In this document: in pieces, positions 1-7,483 of the stretch | Layout of the letters: each line of letters opens with the position of its first letter | Numbering within the stretch: the stretch's first letter is position 1 | Assembly (NCBI GenBank): GCA_017302615.1 | Contig: JAFLDB010000019.1 | Location: 1 to 37,066, forward strand | Source of the DNA: Sphingomonadales bacterium | GTDB taxonomy: Bacteria; Pseudomonadota; Alphaproteobacteria; Sphingomonadales; Sphingomonadaceae | DNA: 37,066 bases | Reading direction: 5' to 3' | The notes under the pieces: generated by a model | Told to the model about the DNA's origin: nothing | What the model saw: the letters and a program-made list of their open reading frames with translations, nothing else | Database searches by the model: none | Program-made: the position numbers and the translations under genes

Positions 1-86
1 AACAGTGGCCCGATCACCTCCCACTCTTCGTCCGTAACGCCGATCCGCTCGCCCAAGGCTGCCTCCAAAAGCCAGCCTTGAATCAA
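1..86 (-). pseudogene. IS5-type transposase, N-terminal fragment cut by the window edge
   Basis: Read leftward from a possible TTG at 84-86, the frame encodes a peptide containing ERIGVTDEEWEVIGPLL. This resembles the N-terminal signature (TDEEW..I.PLLP) of IS5-family and related DDE transposases. The frame runs off the left edge, so completeness cannot be judged. An in-frame TGA lies just upstream at 102-104 and no ATG or good ribosome binding site precedes the motif. The gene may therefore be truncated at its start or use a weak TTG. No terminal inverted repeat is recognisable to the right. The assignment rests on one short motif. Confidence 0.55.
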
Positions 87-420
87 GCTCCGAGTCCACA
101 GTCAAGCTTTGTCCACGAAACCTAGATAGAAGATTTCATCCTTATCCGATATCGCCTTTCTTGCTTGGGGCGCATTGGTCATTAATGGAAGCGCGCGAGC
201 TGTTACGCGAAGCGCGAGCGCCCCAAAAATATCATTTGGGTGCCCTAGTATGCGTTCGGAAAAGTCAGATGCCACAGCCATAATTCGAAGTTACATGAGC
301 ATCTGATTCACACAAGACTGGTCCACCTAACTTCTTATCATTTCTGCCCCCCATTTTCCTACATCCCCAAAATCCTATACCTGAACCGGTTCTCCTTTGC
401 CCTTGTCTGAAAGGTGAACC
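87..420. other. Gene-free stretch, more A/T-rich than the rest of the window
   Basis: No convincing gene is seen in these 334 bases. The composition is visibly more A/T-rich than the flanking genes, as expected for the edge of an inserted element. A 9-base inverted repeat, TTGGGGCGC at 165-173 and GCGCCCCAA at 218-226, brackets a GCGC-rich loop and is followed by AAAAAT. It could act as a weak terminator for rightward transcription. A ribosome-binding-like GAAAGGTG precedes the ATG at 421. Confidence 0.5.
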
Positions 421-1575
421 ATGTCCGGAATGTCTTGTGTCGATGCGCCCGGTGCGGCGCTGGGGGTTGGTGTGGGGCTCGCGCTGGCGCGGGGGAGGGG
501 GGGTGGCGAACCGCGCGTGCCCCTCCACCATCCTGCGGATGGTCCCCCTCCCCGGAACGGGGAGGATCTGGTGTCGCTGCGTCCGCGCGATGACGGGTGG
601 ACGCCGGCGCGGCAGCGGGCTTTTCTGGAGGCGCTGGCTTCTTGCGGGTCCGTCTCGGCCGCGGCGCGGCGGGTGGGGATGTCGCGCGAGTCTGCCTATG
701 CCCTGCGGCGGCGCAGCGACGCGCGGGGCTTTGCCCAGGCGTGGGATGCGGCGCGGCTGCTGGCGGCGGAGCATCTGGTCGATCTGGCCTGGGACCGGGC
801 GGTGCAGGGCGAGGTCCGCCCGCTGGTCTATCACGGCGAAGTGGTGGGCGAAGTGCGCCATTACGACAACCGCCTGCTGCTGGGCCTGATCGCGCAGAAC
901 CGCAAGGTGCTGGTCGAGCAGGGGCTGGCCGATCCGCCCGAAGTGACCGCGGCGGTGGCGGCGGACTGGGACGCGGCGCTGGACCGGGCGGAGCAAGGCC
1001 AATTCCTCCCCGATCCGGGGAGGGGGACCATCCCCGCCGGGGATGGTGGAGGGGCACGCGCGGGTGATCCCGGCGGGGCCGGCCGGCACGGCTTGGATAC
1101 TTTGCCCGTGCCCCTCCACCATCCTGCGGATGGTCCCCCTCCCCCCGAGGGAGAGGATCTGTCCGCGCCCTTGCCGCCGGAGCCGGACGGGCAGGGCGGC
1201 GTGATCGACGAGGCGGGGCAGCTGGAAGTGGGGGCCTATTCGATCTGGTGGCAGGCCGACCAGGACTGCTGGCTGACCAACTGGCCCGCCCCCGCAGGCT
1301 GGCAGGGCGAGGAATTCCGGGTTGGGTCCGATGGCGCGGTGGAGCCGTGGGACTCGGACGAGGAGGCGGACGGGGCCGCTGGCCCGCGTGACGATTGGGC
1401 GCGGACGCTGAGCCCCGAGGAAGTGGCGGGTGCGGAGCGGCAGGCGGCGGAAGACGCGGCGCAGGTTGCCGCGCGGCTGGAACTCTATCGCCGCCGGGCC
1501 TTTGACCTCGCCACGGAAGCGGAACTCGCCTCGCTCGACCGGGCGGAACAGGCGGCGGAGATTTTTGCCCCCTGA
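421..1575 (+). CDS. Helix-turn-helix protein of unknown function, carrying in-frame palindromic repeats
   Basis: From the ATG at 421 the product is 384 residues. The recognisable core begins near residue 58 (DGWTPARQRAFLEAL) and contains a predicted helix-turn-helix, SVSAAARRVGMSRESAYALRRR, like those in phage terminase small subunits and other sphingomonad DNA-binding proteins. The rest is acidic, rich in Ala and Asp, and unrecognised. Three copies of a G/C-rich palindromic element lie inside the frame (512-570, 1003-1063, 1107-1161). They encode low-complexity peptides such as VPLHHPADGPPP and split the protein into blocks. A GTG at 571-573 is preceded by GGGGAGGATCTG at the end of the first copy. 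It is a serious alternative start that would give 334 residues beginning VSLRPRDDGWTP. Residues 1-50 of the longer form look like low-complexity repeat-derived sequence. Function unknown; DNA binding is inferred. Confidence 0.62.
   Translation: MSGMSCVDAPGAALGVGVGLALARGRGGGEPRVPLHHPADGPPPRNGEDLVSLRPRDDGWTPARQRAFLEALASCGSVSAAARRVGMSRESAYALRRRSDARGFAQAWDAARLLAAEHLVDLAWDRAVQGEVRPLVYHGEVVGEVRHYDNRLLLGLIAQNRKVLVEQGLADPPEVTAAVAADWDAALDRAEQGQFLPDPGRGTIPAGDGGGARAGDPGGAGRHGLDTLPVPLHHPADGPPPPEGEDLSAPLPPEPDGQGGVIDEAGQLEVGAYSIWWQADQDCWLTNWPAPAGWQGEEFRVGSDGAVEPWDSDEEADGAAGPRDDWARTLSPEEVAGAERQAAEDAAQVAARLELYRRRAFDLATEAELASLDRAEQAAEIFAP
512..570 (+). repeat. Palindromic repeat element, copy 1
   Basis: A roughly 57-base unit with two potential hairpins: ACCATC/GATGGT around a short loop, then CCTCCCC/GGGGAGG around GGAA. 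It shares long identical blocks with the copy at 1107-1161 and with the reverse complement of 1003-1063. It is read in frame as VPLHHPADGPPPRNGEDL. Confidence 0.75.
1003..1063 (-). repeat. Palindromic repeat element, copy 2 (inverted)
   Basis: This is the reverse complement of the same unit found at 512-570 and 1107-1161. Its first hairpin differs in the loop (CCCCGGCGGGG instead of CCTGCGG). In the sense of the surrounding gene it is read as a Gly- and Pro-rich peptide (DPGRGTIPAGDGGGARAGD) without a stop codon. Confidence 0.72.
1107..1161 (+). repeat. Palindromic repeat element, copy 3
   Basis: A direct repeat of copy 1, nearly identical over its first half and with a changed second loop (CCCCGAGG). 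It faces copy 2 about 45 bases away, so copies 2 and 3 together form a larger inverted pair. It is read in frame as VPLHHPADGPPPPEGEDL. Confidence 0.75.
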
Positions 1576-1742
1576 ACCCTGTGAACTTTGTCAGGTTCCG
1601 GGTGCGCGGAACGCGATGCAAGGAACGCAAGGGCTGGCGCAATCGTTGCGCTACCCGGCGCGGTGCGGGGGCGCTATATTGGCCCCCTGCGACGGGGCGT
1701 GCGCGGGGCCGCTCCGGATCCTTGGGAACAGGAGCCTTGTTT

Positions 1743-2177
1743 ATGAACCGTGCGCTGCGTTCTTCCGCCATGCTGGCCGCCGCTGCCGCGCTGGGCCTGC
1801 TGGCCGCGCCGGCCCTTGCCGCCACCGTGGTGCTGACTGCCAGCCTGACCGGGGAAGCCGTGCCGGGCGGGGCCGGAGTGGCCGGGGGTACGGCCACGTT
1901 CCGGGCCGAGGCCGATCCGGCGCTGGGCGATTTCTGCTATCTCCTGGCTTTCAAGGGGCTGGGTACGGTGCGCGATGCGGCGATTGTGGCCGCCGATGCG
2001 CCGGGCGACGGCAAGGCGGTGATCGCGCTGGAAGTGACCGGCGTGGAAACCGACATGTGCGTGGCGGTGGAGCCGGACGTGCTCAAGGCGGTCGCCGCCG
2101 ATCCGGGCAAGTACCACGTGGTGGTGCGCAGCGCCGCCAATCCGAAAGGCGCGGCGCGCGGCGTGCTGGGCAAATAG
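1743..2177 (+). CDS. Secreted CHRD-domain protein
   Basis: The product is 144 residues. It starts at an ATG preceded by AGGAG, with a clear Sec signal peptide (MNRALRSS, then an Ala/Leu core ending APALA, cleavage near residue 26). The mature part begins ATVVLTASLTGEAVPGG and shows the CHRD pattern: a beta-rich domain with a GGTATF block, a conserved LAFKGLGTVRDAAI stretch and a C-terminal RG. CHRD domains are known from chordin and from many bacterial secreted proteins of unclear role. The protein is likely periplasmic or extracellular. The open frame extends upstream to about 1581, but the signal peptide and ribosome binding site fix this start. No operon partner is evident. Confidence 0.75.
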   Translation: MNRALRSSAMLAAAAALGLLAAPALAATVVLTASLTGEAVPGGAGVAGGTATFRAEADPALGDFCYLLAFKGLGTVRDAAIVAADAPGDGKAVIALEVTGVETDMCVAVEPDVLKAVAADPGKYHVVVRSAANPKGAARGVLGK

Positions 2178-2253
2178 CCGCTTCCCGTTGATCCATGCTG
2201 CGCGGGGGCGCGGGTTCGGCTAAGGCGGGGGCGGAAACGAAAGGCGCGGCCCC

Positions 2254-2727
2254 TTGCGCAAGTGGTTCAAACGGATGGCGCCGGATCAGGACCGGCTGAT
2301 GGCAAGCCGCTGGCTGCGCCCGGTCGCCCCGCGCCTGGCCCATCCCGGCATCTGGCATTTCAACCGCCGCAGCGTGGCGCGCGGGGTGGCGCTGGGGCTG
2401 TTCGCGGCGTTCCTGCTGCCGGTCGGCCAGATCCTGTTCGCCGCGGTGATTGCCGCAGCCGCGCGCAGCAACCTGCTGGTCGCGGCGACGATGACCTGGG
2501 TGTCGAACCCGTTCACCTTCGGTCCGATCTATTTCGCGGCGTGGAAGGCGGGCGGGGTGCTGCTGGGCGCGGCGGGATTCGGCCACCTCAGCGGGGTATC
2601 GCTGCCGCTGGGGCTGGCGGCCCTTGCCCTGGCCGGCGCGGCGATCGGCTATCTGGCGGTGCAGCTCGGCTGGCGGATCGCGCTGGGGCTGCAATGGAGC
2701 CGGCGCCGCAGGGTGCGGGCGGGGTGA
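2254..2727 (+). CDS. DUF2062 family membrane protein
   Basis: The product is 157 residues. The sequence HPGIWHFNRRSVARGVALGLFAAFLLP is the hallmark of DUF2062, a family of small inner-membrane proteins of unknown function. It is followed by further hydrophobic helices (about 62-80 and 115-140) and a basic C-terminal tail, WSRRRRVRAG. The start is a TTG preceded by GGAAACGAAAGG; no upstream ATG fits. An internal ATG at 2275 would remove the basic N-terminus. It converges with the lacI-family gene, whose stop lies one base beyond. Confidence 0.8.
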   Translation: MRKWFKRMAPDQDRLMASRWLRPVAPRLAHPGIWHFNRRSVARGVALGLFAAFLLPVGQILFAAVIAAAARSNLLVAATMTWVSNPFTFGPIYFAAWKAGGVLLGAAGFGHLSGVSLPLGLAALALAGAAIGYLAVQLGWRIALGLQWSRRRRVRAG

Positions 2728-2728
2728 C

Positions 2729-3778
2729 TTAGCCCCGGCGGGTGCTTTCACGCACCAGCAGCTGGACGGGAACGCGGCGCTGCTCGCGCTTCTGCCCGGC
2801 AATTCCGGCCAGCAGCTTGTCCACCATCATCGCCCCGGCCGCCGCAAAATCGGGCTGGACGGTGCTGAGCGGGGGCATGGCATGGGCGCTGGCGCGGATC
2901 CCGTCGAACCCGATCAGGGCCATGTCCTGCGGGACCTTGACGCCCAGTTCGGTCAGCTCGCGCAGGGTGCCAAGGGCGATCTCGTCGCACACCGCGAAGA
3001 CCCCGTCGCAGGGCCGGCCCGAGGCGAGCAGGGCGCGGGCGGCGCGGCGGCCCTGTTCCTCACGGGACAGGCCGTCCTCGATCTCGATCAGCCAGGGATC
3101 GAGGCCGGCACGCTCCATGCGTTCGGCATAGCCGTCATAGCGTTCCTTGAACTGGCGCTGGAGCGAGCCGACCGAGCCGATGCAGGCGATCTTGCCGCAG
3201 CCGCGCTCGATCAGGTGGCCGGTGGCCAGCCGCGCGCCCTCGTGGTTGTCGGAGCGGATCCACTCCAGGTCGTCATAGGGTGAGCCCCAGCAGACCCAGT
3301 GCATGCCCGACTGGCCCAGTTCGCGGTAATACTGCCACGCCGCCTCGTTCTGGGTGGTGCCGATCACGATCAGGCCATCGGCCTTGCGCTGTTCCTCATA
3401 CCGGCCGGACAGGTTGGCGGGGCCGTCCTGGAACGACACCAGCGTCTCGTAACCCCGGTCCGACGCGGCGGCGCAGATCGAGCCGAGCAGGGCGTAGGTG
3501 AAGGGGTTCAGGTCCTTGCGGTCCTCGTCCGGGCGGCAGATCACCACCACGGCCAGCGTCCCGGTCTTGCCGGTGCGCAGGCGGGCGGCGTTGTTGTCGA
3601 CGAAGTAGTTGAGCTTCCTGGCGGCTTCGGCCACCCGCAGCCGGGTTGCCTCGCTCACCACCGGATCGCCCGCCAGCGCGCGGCTGACAGTGGACTGGCT
3701 GACGCCGGCCTCCGCCGCCACATCGAAGGATGTGACGCGGAAGCTGCGCGGCTTGGGCTGGTCGGTGCTCTCCCCCAT
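2729..3778 (-). CDS. LacI-family transcriptional regulator
   Basis: The product is 349 residues, the usual LacI length. The N-terminal helix-turn-helix, VTSFDVAAEAGVSQSTVSRAL (about 15-35), is followed by the hinge helix region (RLRVAEAARKLNYFVDNNAARLR) and a periplasmic-binding-protein-like sensor domain containing CDGVFAVCDEIALGTL and the conserved ALIGFDG. It is the last gene of a leftward run and begins 11 bases after the SDR stop. It may therefore regulate that operon or a sugar-related target elsewhere. The effector cannot be read from the sequence. The ATG is the first in the frame, with only a weak ribosome binding site. Confidence 0.9.
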   Translation of the reverse strand: MGESTDQPKPRSFRVTSFDVAAEAGVSQSTVSRALAGDPVVSEATRLRVAEAARKLNYFVDNNAARLRTGKTGTLAVVVICRPDEDRKDLNPFTYALLGSICAAASDRGYETLVSFQDGPANLSGRYEEQRKADGLIVIGTTQNEAAWQYYRELGQSGMHWVCWGSPYDDLEWIRSDNHEGARLATGHLIERGCGKIACIGSVGSLQRQFKERYDGYAERMERAGLDPWLIEIEDGLSREEQGRRAARALLASGRPCDGVFAVCDEIALGTLRELTELGVKVPQDMALIGFDGIRASAHAMPPLSTVQPDFAAAGAMMVDKLLAGIAGQKREQRRVPVQLLVRESTRRG

Positions 3779-3789
3779 GGGAAGGGCTT

Positions 3790-4572
3790 CTACATCGCCG
3801 AGATGCCGCCGTCGAGTTTGAGTTCGGCCCCGGTCATGAACCGGCTCTCGTCAGAGGCGAGATAGAGCACGCCATTGGCGATGTCGTCCGGATGGCCGAC
3901 GCGCTTCAGCGGGATCTGGCGGGCCAGCTTGTCCATGATCACGTCCTTCGGCTTGCCGGTGGAGGTGACCATGCCGTCCAGGATCGGGGTGTCGATGAAG
4001 GTCGGGTGGACCGAGTTGCTGCGGATGTCCCAGCCCATCTTGGCGCAATAGAGCGCGACCGACTTGGACAGCATCCACACCGCCGCCTTGCTGGCGTTGT
4101 AGCCGGGCATGGTGTCGGACGCGATCAGGCCGGCGATCGAGGAGATGTTGATGATCGATCCGGGCTGGTTGTCCTTCATCAGCGGGATCGCCTTCTGGCA
4201 ACCGAGGAACACGGAATCGACATTGATGGCAAAACCGCGCTTCCACTCTTCCAGCGTGCAGTTCTCGATATTGCCGCGCACGCCGACCCCGGCGTTGTTG
4301 ACCAGCACCGAAAGCCCGCCCAGCCGTGCCTTGGCCACTTCCATGGCGGCTTCCCAGTCGGCTTCCTGGGTGACGTCGAGCTTGACCGCAAAGGCGGTGC
4401 CTTCGCCCAGTTCGGCGTTGATCTTCGCCGCCTGCTCGGCCGCGCCTTCGGCGTTGATGTCGCCCAGCAGGACCTTCGCCCCCTCGCGCGCCAGCATCAT
4501 TGCCTGGGCCGCACCCAGACCCTGCGCCGCGCCGGTGATCAGCGCCTTCTTGCCTTCAACCCGTCCTGCCAT
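3790..4572 (-). CDS. Short-chain dehydrogenase/reductase (SDR)
   Basis: A 260-residue classical SDR. It has the nucleotide-binding TGAAQGLG at 13-20, an Asp after the second strand (GDIN, Asp38) suggesting NAD preference, NNAG at 92-95, the catalytic Ser144/Ser145 region (INISS), and Tyr158 with Lys162 in YNASK. The overall pattern resembles hydroxysteroid or cyclic-alcohol dehydrogenases, but the substrate cannot be assigned. It starts with ATG behind a strong GGAGGATG, part of which lies inside the stop codon region of the upstream Nudix gene four bases away. The two are probably translationally coupled. The LacI regulator follows 11 bases downstream. Confidence 0.9.
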   Translation of the reverse strand: MAGRVEGKKALITGAAQGLGAAQAMMLAREGAKVLLGDINAEGAAEQAAKINAELGEGTAFAVKLDVTQEADWEAAMEVAKARLGGLSVLVNNAGVGVRGNIENCTLEEWKRGFAINVDSVFLGCQKAIPLMKDNQPGSIINISSIAGLIASDTMPGYNASKAAVWMLSKSVALYCAKMGWDIRSNSVHPTFIDTPILDGMVTSTGKPKDVIMDKLARQIPLKRVGHPDDIANGVLYLASDESRFMTGAELKLDGGISAM

Positions 4573-4576
4573 TGCA

Positions 4577-5107
4577 TCATCCTCCGATTATGCCGGGACC
4601 GAGCAGCATCAGCAGCCTTACGTCAATACCCAATCCGCGCCCGCGCGCGGTTTCGATGAAGCCGGCGAGATCGGACAGGGGCACCCGGTGCACGGTAATG
4701 TCCTCGCCATCCGTCCCGCCGCCCGGGCCGACCCGCTCCAGACCGTGCGCCCGCAGCAGCGTGAAGCTCTCGCTGACCATGCCCGGGCTGGAATAGAACT
4801 CGCCCAGCACTTCCATTCGCTCAGCGCGGTAGCCGGTCTCTTCCTCCAGTTCGCGATTGGCGGCAGCGGTGGCGTCTTCGCCCGGGGCACTGTCATCATC
4901 GCCGATCAGGCCGGCGGGCAGCTCCAGGCAGGGCTTGCCCAGCGGCACGCGGAACTGCTCGACCAGCAGGACGTGGTCATGCTCGTCCACGGCCAGGATC
5001 ACTGCTGCCCGGATCCCGCGGCTGCGCGCGACGTATTCCCACTTGCCCTTGACCTTGGCGGTGATGAACCTGCCCGCCCAGACGATCTGTTCCTGCTCTT
5101 CGCTCAT
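4577..5107 (-). CDS. Nudix hydrolase, ADP-ribose pyrophosphatase type
   Basis: A 176-residue Nudix protein. The LELPAGLIG block (61-69) and RELEEETGY (85-93) form the Nudix box, with the longer spacing and downstream FYSSPGMVSE typical of ADP-ribose pyrophosphatases (NudF/MutT-related). The expected activity is Mg-dependent hydrolysis of ADP-ribose or a similar nucleoside diphosphate-X to AMP plus a phosphosugar. This fits a housecleaning role next to an NAD-type dehydrogenase, but that link is inference. It lies in the same leftward run as the TPM genes (33 bases upstream) and the SDR (4 bases downstream). Confidence 0.88.
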   Translation of the reverse strand: MSEEQEQIVWAGRFITAKVKGKWEYVARSRGIRAAVILAVDEHDHVLLVEQFRVPLGKPCLELPAGLIGDDDSAPGEDATAAANRELEEETGYRAERMEVLGEFYSSPGMVSESFTLLRAHGLERVGPGGGTDGEDITVHRVPLSDLAGFIETARGRGLGIDVRLLMLLGPGIIGG

Positions 5108-5140
5108 GCTGCCGGGCTACACGAGCGCAGCGGGCAACGT

Positions 5141-5827
5141 CTAGAGTTCGATCAGCCGGTCGGGCAGTTCGTTGCGATCGTCGCTGGCGCGGGGGAAGTG
5201 CTGCGCCAGGACCGCGCCGACTTCTTCCACCGCCGCCACCATTCCGGCACCGGGGCGGCCCTGGCGGATTTCCCCGATCAGCGAGGCCATGGCATGACCC
5301 CAGACCTCGGGCTCGACCTTGGCGGCAATCGCCGCATCGGCCACGATCTCGGCCCGGTGCTCGGCCAGGCTCAAGTAGATCAGGATGCCGGTGCGGCCGT
5401 GGGTGCGGCGCTCGGCACCGACCTTGAAATAGCGCACCGCCCGGTCGCGCACGCGGGCGTGCTTCAGCGGGGCCGGAACCAGTGCCATCCGCAGCGGCTT
5501 CCACAGCAGGATCAGCCATACGGCCAGGAACTTGGCCGTGGCGGTGAACAGCGCAAGGGCCAGCACCTGCGGCGGGGACCAGTCATGTTGCCAGTGGCCC
5601 AGCAGCCAATCGACTTTGGGCAGAGTGAGGTCCGGAAACAGCGCGATCACGGCGACCGAGAGGAACGCCGCCAGTGCAGCCCACAGCAAAGCGACATCGT
5701 GGAACGAATTGCTCTCGCCGGCGATGATCGTCACGATCTCGCCCGCGCTCTGTTCCTCGGCAGCTGCTACGGCGGCGCTGACCGCCTGATGATCGGCTTC
5801 GGAAAGGTGGATCGGTTGGTGTCGCAT
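5141..5827 (-). CDS. TPM-domain inner-membrane protein
   Basis: The product is 228 residues. An N-terminal acidic/alanine segment (ADHQAVSAAVAAAEEQSAGEIVTI) begins a TPM (YgcG-like, DUF477) fold. It is interrupted by two strong membrane helices (about 45-65 and 88-110). The domain then resumes with RAVRYFKVGAERRTHGRTGILIYLSLAEHRAEIVAD, the typical second half of short TPM proteins. It pairs with the secreted TPM protein 12 bases upstream and with LemA before it. The function is not established; LemA-TPM gene sets are common in bacteria. The start follows AGAGGG. Confidence 0.85.
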   Translation of the reverse strand: MRHQPIHLSEADHQAVSAAVAAAEEQSAGEIVTIIAGESNSFHDVALLWAALAAFLSVAVIALFPDLTLPKVDWLLGHWQHDWSPPQVLALALFTATAKFLAVWLILLWKPLRMALVPAPLKHARVRDRAVRYFKVGAERRTHGRTGILIYLSLAEHRAEIVADAAIAAKVEPEVWGHAMASLIGEIRQGRPGAGMVAAVEEVGAVLAQHFPRASDDRNELPDRLIEL

Positions 5828-5839
5828 CGCGCGTTCCCT

Positions 5840-6679
5840 CTACCAGCTGCCCGAAGCGCCGCCGCCGCCGAAGCTGCCGCCGCCTCCGCCCCAGCCGCCA
5901 CCGCCGCCAAAGCCGCCGCCGCCCCAGCCGCCACCGCCGCCTCCGCGCGAGGAACGGCTGATCTCGTCCAGCACGTGCCACACGATCACCGGGCCAAGCC
6001 CGCTGTCACCGCGATAGCGCCGCGAACCGCCAAGGCGGCGCAGCAACGGCAGGACGAAGAACAGCACGAAGATCACCAGCCAGAAGATCACCCCGATGGG
6101 GATGCCATCGGACGAAGGGTTGGCCTGGGCCTTGGCGGCGACTTGCGCGGCTTCCTCGGCCGGCAGGGTCAACTGCTGGATGATTGCGTCGGTTCCGGCC
6201 TCGATCCCGCCGGGCATGTCGCCGGCCTTGAACTTCGGCACGATCAGGCGGTTGATTATCTGGCTGGACAGGCCGTCGGTCAGCACCGCTTCCAGTCCGT
6301 AGCCAACCTCGATCCGCAGCCGTCGCTCGTTAGGGGCGACGATCAGGATTGCGCCGTCGTTGCGTTCCTTGTCGCCCAGTCCCCAGTGCCGACCGAGCTG
6401 ATAGCCGTAATCGGCGATGTCATAGCCTTGCAGGTCCGGCAGGGTCACCACCACCAGCTCGCGCTGCGACTGGGCCTTAAGTGCAGTCAGCTTCTCCGCC
6501 AGGCGGGCTTCGGCCTCGGGCGGGAGGATATCCGCCTGATCGACCACAGGGCCGGTCAGTTCGGGGAAGGTCTGAGCCCGGGCCAGCGCGGGCAGCAGCA
6601 GTGCGGCCAGCGCCAGCAACGCGCCAAGCGCAAGGCTCAGCGCGCGGCTGGAGGGGCGGGACAGGGCAGGGCCCGTCAT
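5840..6679 (-). CDS. TPM-domain (YgcG-type) protein with a glycine-rich tail
   Basis: The product is 279 residues. It has a signal peptide (hydrophobic core 12-31, likely cut after ARA at 35), a TPM domain from about 40 to 160 (PVVDQADILPPEAEARL, RNDGAILIVAPNERRLRIEVGYGLE), a transmembrane helix at about 194-214, and a basic linker. A tail of almost pure Gly with Trp, Phe and Ser (247-276) ends in ASGSW. This architecture is standard for YgcG proteins, and the Gly-rich end is probably disordered. It lies 24 bases after lemA and directly before the second TPM gene. The TPM domain presumably faces the periplasm. The molecular function is unknown. Confidence 0.88.
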   Translation of the reverse strand: MTGPALSRPSSRALSLALGALLALAALLLPALARAQTFPELTGPVVDQADILPPEAEARLAEKLTALKAQSQRELVVVTLPDLQGYDIADYGYQLGRHWGLGDKERNDGAILIVAPNERRLRIEVGYGLEAVLTDGLSSQIINRLIVPKFKAGDMPGGIEAGTDAIIQQLTLPAEEAAQVAAKAQANPSSDGIPIGVIFWLVIFVLFFVLPLLRRLGGSRRYRGDSGLGPVIVWHVLDEISRSSRGGGGGGWGGGGFGGGGGWGGGGGSFGGGGASGSW

Positions 6680-6703
6680 CGGTTCAGCTCCGGTCCGGCC
6701 GGA

Positions 6704-7327
6704 TCAGAGCTTGCCTTCAAGGCTGGGGGCCGCTTCTGCGCCGGGCGTGGTCGCCTGATAGGGGACCATCGGCTTGGCGCCGTGGATGATCTTGGCACCG
6801 ATGATGTCCGGGAAGGTGCGGATCGTGGTGTTATACTTGCGCACCGCCTCGTTATAGTCGCGGATCGCCACGCGGATCCGGTTCTCGGTCCCTTCCAGCT
6901 GGCTTTGCAGCATCTGGTAATTGTCAATCGACTTGAGGTTGGGATAGGCCTCGACATTGGCCAGCAGGCGGCCGAACCCGCCAAGCGAGCCGGAGAACTG
7001 GGTCTGCGCCTGTTCGAACGCCTTCATCTTGGCCGGATCGGTCAGATCGTCGGGCGAAAGCTGGATGCTGGTTGCCTTGGCCCGGGCCTCGACCACGCCG
7101 GTCAGAATGCCTCGCTCCTGATCAGCCGCGCCCTTGGCGACGGCGGCCAGGTTCGGCACCAGATTGGCGCGCGCCTGGAAAGCGGCCTGGACGTCGGCCC
7201 ACTTGGCCTTGGCTTCTTCCTCGGCGGTCGGCACCGAATTGATCCCGCAGCCCGCCACCGATGCGGCGGCAACCGCAACCACGGCAAAACGGCCAAAGGT
7301 TCCATAGCGTTCGAACGAGGTGGACAT
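6704..7327 (-). CDS. lemA: LemA family lipoprotein
   Basis: A 207-residue LemA protein. A signal sequence ends in a lipobox with Cys27 (SVAGC), so the mature form is probably lipid-anchored. The body is the long helical LemA fold: KWADVQAAFQARANLVPNLAAVAKGAADQE, then AYPNLKSIDNYQMLQSQLEGTENRI and RDYNEAVRKYNTTIRTFPDII. These are the family's most conserved stretches. It is the first gene of the leftward six-gene run and divergent from mscL. LemA is commonly paired with TPM proteins, as here; its role in the envelope is not well defined. Confidence 0.92.
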   Translation of the reverse strand: MSTSFERYGTFGRFAVVAVAAASVAGCGINSVPTAEEEAKAKWADVQAAFQARANLVPNLAAVAKGAADQERGILTGVVEARAKATSIQLSPDDLTDPAKMKAFEQAQTQFSGSLGGFGRLLANVEAYPNLKSIDNYQMLQSQLEGTENRIRVAIRDYNEAVRKYNTTIRTFPDIIGAKIIHGAKPMVPYQATTPGAEAAPSLEGKL

Positions 7328-7483
7328 CGACAGGGCCTTTCCAAACGCCCGCCTGCTGCGGGCTGGCTTAATGTAGTAACACGCCAGCGCCGTTCAAGCG
7401 AAACCGGACGATGCCGGTTGCAGGGCGCAAGCCCGCGTGGCAGGGTTTGCTTTACCTGGTCTTTACCATGAGGGGACGCGAAC

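Noticed and set aside
165..226. Terminal inverted repeat of an insertion sequence
   Set aside because: The two 9-base arms are internal to one short region and do not flank a transposase. A weak hairpin/terminator is the simpler reading.
512..1161. CRISPR-like reading of the repeated blocks
   Set aside because: There are only three copies in mixed orientation with very unequal spacing, and each is translated in frame. There is no spacer regularity and no cas gene.
5840..5935. Repeated GCC/CCG-rich stretch as a DNA repeat array
   Set aside because: It simply encodes the glycine-rich tail of the YgcG-type protein, a normal feature of that family.
4109..7471. Very long open frame on the plus strand across the LemA-TPM-Nudix-SDR operon
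   Set aside because: It is the mirror of six well-supported minus-strand genes. High GC removes stop codons in the opposite frame, and its translation is low-complexity with no recognisable domain.
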